This document shows positions 32,577 to 34,511 of a DNA stretch of 34,511 nucleotides, one piece after another. Under the pieces are notes generated by a model, which saw only the letters and a list, made by a program, of their open reading frames with translations, was not told the origin of the DNA and did not search any database. Source of the stretch: JAABSX01 sp964480455 (GTDB taxonomy: Bacteria > Bacteroidota > Bacteroidia > Cytophagales > Microscillaceae); contig CAYZQI010000035.1 in assembly GCA_964480455.1 (NCBI GenBank), forward strand, positions 1 through 34,511. Direction: 5' to 3'. Every line of letters begins with the position of its first letter. Position 1 is the first letter of the stretch. The translations under genes and the position numbers were made by a program.

Positions 32577-32806
32577 AAGTGCTTTTTATTTTTGGGTTTC
32601 ATTTTTGGGTTTTATTTTCAAAGATACTGAATTTCAGTTTTGTCGTATTTTTTTACCAATTTGAGTTGTGTAGCTTTATGTAATATGCACTCTAAAACTG
32701 TTAATTTTAGTTTTCTTTTGTGTATTTGTATAGAATATCTGTTGGTTAGTCTAGTTTAAAAGTTTCTTTTCTTCACAAAAGTATTTACGCTTAACAATAT
32801 TTTTTT

Positions 32807-33244
32807 ATGAAAATAGTCCTAATTTATATCTATATTATTGCAGAGGACAGCAACTTGCACACCGTTGCACTTTCAAGCCCTCAAAAAATCTTACTCTCAG
32901 ATTTTGCGAAAGAAAATCCATCATTTATTTTTTTTGATTTTGACAACTACTCTGAAACTTGGCTCGTTCAGCAAGTACAGAGTCTCATTGCACAATCTGA
33001 TGCTTTTGTTATTTTTATTCATAACAAAGAAAAAGCCAAGTTAGAGCGAATTATTCCTTTCTTTAATTCAGTATTGCGGCTCAAAAAACCTAAACTTTTT
33101 CTTAGTCAAGGATATAATAACTTGATTAGCAAGCTGTTATCAACTCAGCCGGCTATATCTTTCCCATCGGAGGTGGCAGATGATGTGCTTAGAGCGCATT
33201 TAAATAAATTTAAAATTGATTTTTTGGATAGGAATAATATCTAA
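32807..33244 (+). CDS. Small protein of unknown function
   Basis: The 145-residue protein is an alpha/beta type: a first strand (MKIVLIYIYIIAED), later strands SFIFFDFDNYS and AFVIFIHNKEK, and a C-terminal helical part. I recognise no family. It is lightly reminiscent of TIR- or Rossmann-like folds, which is not enough to assign one. It is flanked by a gap of 230 bases on the left and a convergent LolD-like gene on the right. Confidence 0.55.
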   Translation: MKIVLIYIYIIAEDSNLHTVALSSPQKILLSDFAKENPSFIFFDFDNYSETWLVQQVQSLIAQSDAFVIFIHNKEKAKLERIIPFFNSVLRLKKPKLFLSQGYNNLISKLLSTQPAISFPSEVADDVLRAHLNKFKIDFLDRNNI

Positions 33245-33312
33245 GGTAGATTTTTGAATTTGAGAATTATTCCAATTATGGGAATTTTGTGCTTAAAAAG
33301 GCTTTCATAAAA

Positions 33313-33963
33313 CTAAATCAAGAAGCCATCTTGCATAGTAATGCGCCTATCGCTCATAGCAGAGAGTTCTTTATTGTGGGTTACAATCACAAAAGTTTGT
33401 CCAAACTCTTTGCGGAGGTCAAAGAATAGTTTGTGGAGTTCTTCTGAGTTTTTTGAGTCAAGGTTGCCGCTAGGTTCATCAGCAAATACAACTTTGGGTG
33501 AGTTCATCAAGGCACGTGCAATGGCTGTACGCTGCTGTTCACCTCCTGATAACTGCGAGGGAAGGTGCTGCGCACGTTCTGCAATTCCGAGCCGCTTCAA
33601 GAGTTGGAATGCTTTGGGGGTAGCTTCGCTTGGAGCTGTACCCGCAAGATAAGCAGGCATGCACACATTTTCTAGGGCTGTAAACTCAGGCAGTAAGTTA
33701 TGAAATTGAAATACAAACCCGATGTATTGGTTGCGAAACTGCGCCAAGCGTTTGCCTTTTAGGTGAGATAAATCAGTATCGCCCAAAAATACTTTGCCTG
33801 CATCAGGATTGTCTAAAGTACCCAAAATATGGAGCAGTGTACTCTTACCCGCACCCGATGCACCCACAATCGCCACAATTTCACCTGCTTTTACCTCAAG
33901 GTCAATACCCTTGAGTACTTCTAAGGTGTTGTATGATTTAGTTATGCCTTTTGCTTGTATCAT
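33313..33963 (-). CDS. lolD: LolD-like ABC transporter ATPase
   Basis: The 216-residue protein is an ABC ATPase with Walker A GASGAGKST (34-42), Q-loop FVFQFHNLLPEFTALENV, signature LSGGEQQRTAIARAL, Walker B VVFADEPSGNLD and the switch His in IVTHNKEL. The length and the LLPEFTALENV and PSGNLD motifs fit LolD, the motor that releases lipoproteins from the inner membrane with LolC/E. MacB-type ATPases of the same group are the alternative. No permease gene is adjacent. Confidence 0.88.
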   Translation of the reverse strand: MIQAKGITKSYNTLEVLKGIDLEVKAGEIVAIVGASGAGKSTLLHILGTLDNPDAGKVFLGDTDLSHLKGKRLAQFRNQYIGFVFQFHNLLPEFTALENVCMPAYLAGTAPSEATPKAFQLLKRLGIAERAQHLPSQLSGGEQQRTAIARALMNSPKVVFADEPSGNLDSKNSEELHKLFFDLRKEFGQTFVIVTHNKELSAMSDRRITMQDGFLI

Positions 33964-33980
33964 AGATTTTAGCTTGCAAG

Positions 33981-33988
33981 CAAAAGTA
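33981..33988 (-). promoter_or_regulatory. Possible -7 box for the LolD-like gene
   Basis: TACTTTTG on the minus strand matches TAnnTTTG, 17 bases upstream of the start at 33963. No -33 partner is visible. Confidence 0.3.
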
Positions 33989-34410
33989 ATACATCAAAAA
34001 AGAAAAATGATGGAATACCCTAATTTTTATTTCATTTAAAGAAAAGTCGGGCAAGATAAGCACACAAAAGACCTTATTTGTTGTTGTTAATGCCGTTAAA
34101 AATAAGGCATAATAAATAAAAAATAGCTTAGTGTAGAAATTTCCGTGCTGGATAAAAGACAAAAATTTGACCCAAATATTATCCTGAAAATTAAGTTTTA
34201 ATGCAGAATTACTGTATTTGTACTCTGTTAAATCAAAGAAAACTAAATATTAAAAAGAGTAATTTTAAATTCTAAGCAAATTTCTCAAACAACACGAAGA
34301 TTCCTATACTACCAAATAATTTAAGCATTGCTCCAGAGGAGCGTTCTGTTTTTAAACAATTGTCTTTGCTTTGAGGCTAAGGTGAGATGTAATGGGGAAG
34401 TTTTTTCGGC

Positions 34411-34484
34411 ACACATACTTTAATTAAGTACTAATGTATGGTATTTGCAAATACTATACGGTAGTCCCTGATTAAAGTGTGTAT
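34411..34484. repeat. Long imperfect palindrome (74 bases)
   Basis: The two arms of 37 bases are symmetric about 34447/34448, with no gap. The centre is the perfect palindrome GTATTTG/CAAATAC (34441-34454) and the outer arms are ACACATACTTTAAT and ATTAAAGTGTGTAT. By my count 29 of 37 positions pair as Watson-Crick and four more as G-T. It could be a cruciform or operator, a hairpin RNA, or the core of a MITE. Confidence 0.6.
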
Positions 34485-34511
34485 GGTTTCAAACTGTTTA
34501 AAAAGTTAGCG

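Larger units (their letters stand above)
33964..34511. other. Right-end gap with a hairpin and a long palindrome
   Basis: No gene is visible in the 548 bases to the window edge. The gap contains a -7 box for the LolD-like gene (33981-33988), the hairpin GCTCC-AGA-GGAGC (34330-34342) followed by a T-run, and the long palindrome described at 34411-34484. Confidence 0.5.

Noticed and set aside
1..34511. CRISPR arrays, tRNA or rRNA genes, and an intact insertion sequence
   Set aside because: No regular spaced repeat set, no tRNA cloverleaf and no DDE transposase gene was seen. The repeats found are paired at long distances and not tandem.

Overview
The window looks like chromosomal DNA of a low-GC member of the Bacteroidota, most likely the Cytophagales (inference). 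The supporting signs are: promoter-like TAnnTTTG boxes instead of sigma70 -10 boxes; almost no Shine-Dalgarno sequences; a DksA/TraR protein with a degenerate zinc finger; a long SecA (1127 aa) with no C-terminal zinc tail; DUF4476, DUF4154 and TSP3/OmpA envelope proteins; and SpoIIE phosphatases with Bacteroidota-type coiled coils. No rRNA, tRNA, CRISPR array, prophage or intact insertion sequence was found.

Layout. 0-5.3 kb: an unusual fusion of a periplasmic-binding-like domain and a SAM methyltransferase (minus strand), a helical/PH-like protein, a DksA-like protein, an orphan Tdi1-type immunity protein and an Rpn-type nuclease. 5.6-7.3 kb: scpB and aroB, both with TTG starts. 7.3-10.6 kb: a glycosidase-like lipoprotein/secreted protein and a small membrane protein, framed by several non-coding repeats. 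10.7-12.3 kb: a SemiSWEET sugar transporter and a McrB-type GTPase without McrC. 12.3-17.9 kb, all minus strand: two membrane SpoIIE/PP2C phosphatases with different sensor domains and an orphan LytTR response regulator. 18.2-20.4 kb: an OmpA-family protein with TSP3 repeats and a DUF4476 secreted protein. 20.8-26.1 kb: secA, holA and a PepSY-type membrane protein. 26.7-30.2 kb: a SulP anion transporter with an extra cytosolic domain and an outer-membrane beta-barrel protein. 30.6-34.0 kb: a metallo-beta-lactamase-fold hydrolase, RNase H1, a short TPR protein, a small unknown protein and a LolD-like ABC ATPase.

The most distinctive structure is non-coding. One 214-bp element (MITE 1) occurs at 7656-7869 and 26158-26371 with terminal inverted repeats and near-perfect flanking duplications. 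A 122-bp element (MITE 2) occurs at 9421-9542 and 29247-29368 in opposite orientations. A 101-bp repeat occurs at 5249-5349 and 9287-9387 in opposite orientations. A fourth, more diverged ~69-bp repeat occurs at 10470-10537 and 29104-29172. They sit in the gaps around 7.3-10.6 kb and 26.1-29.4 kb. None encodes a protein, so any movement must have relied on a transposase elsewhere.

Functionally the window mixes housekeeping genes (secA, holA, scpB, aroB, rnhA, lolD-like) with envelope, signalling and accessory genes. The best candidates for new biology are the binding-domain/methyltransferase fusion, the tandem SpoIIE phosphatases (one with a YfiR-like sensor), the McrB without McrC, the SulP C-terminal domain and the repeat families.
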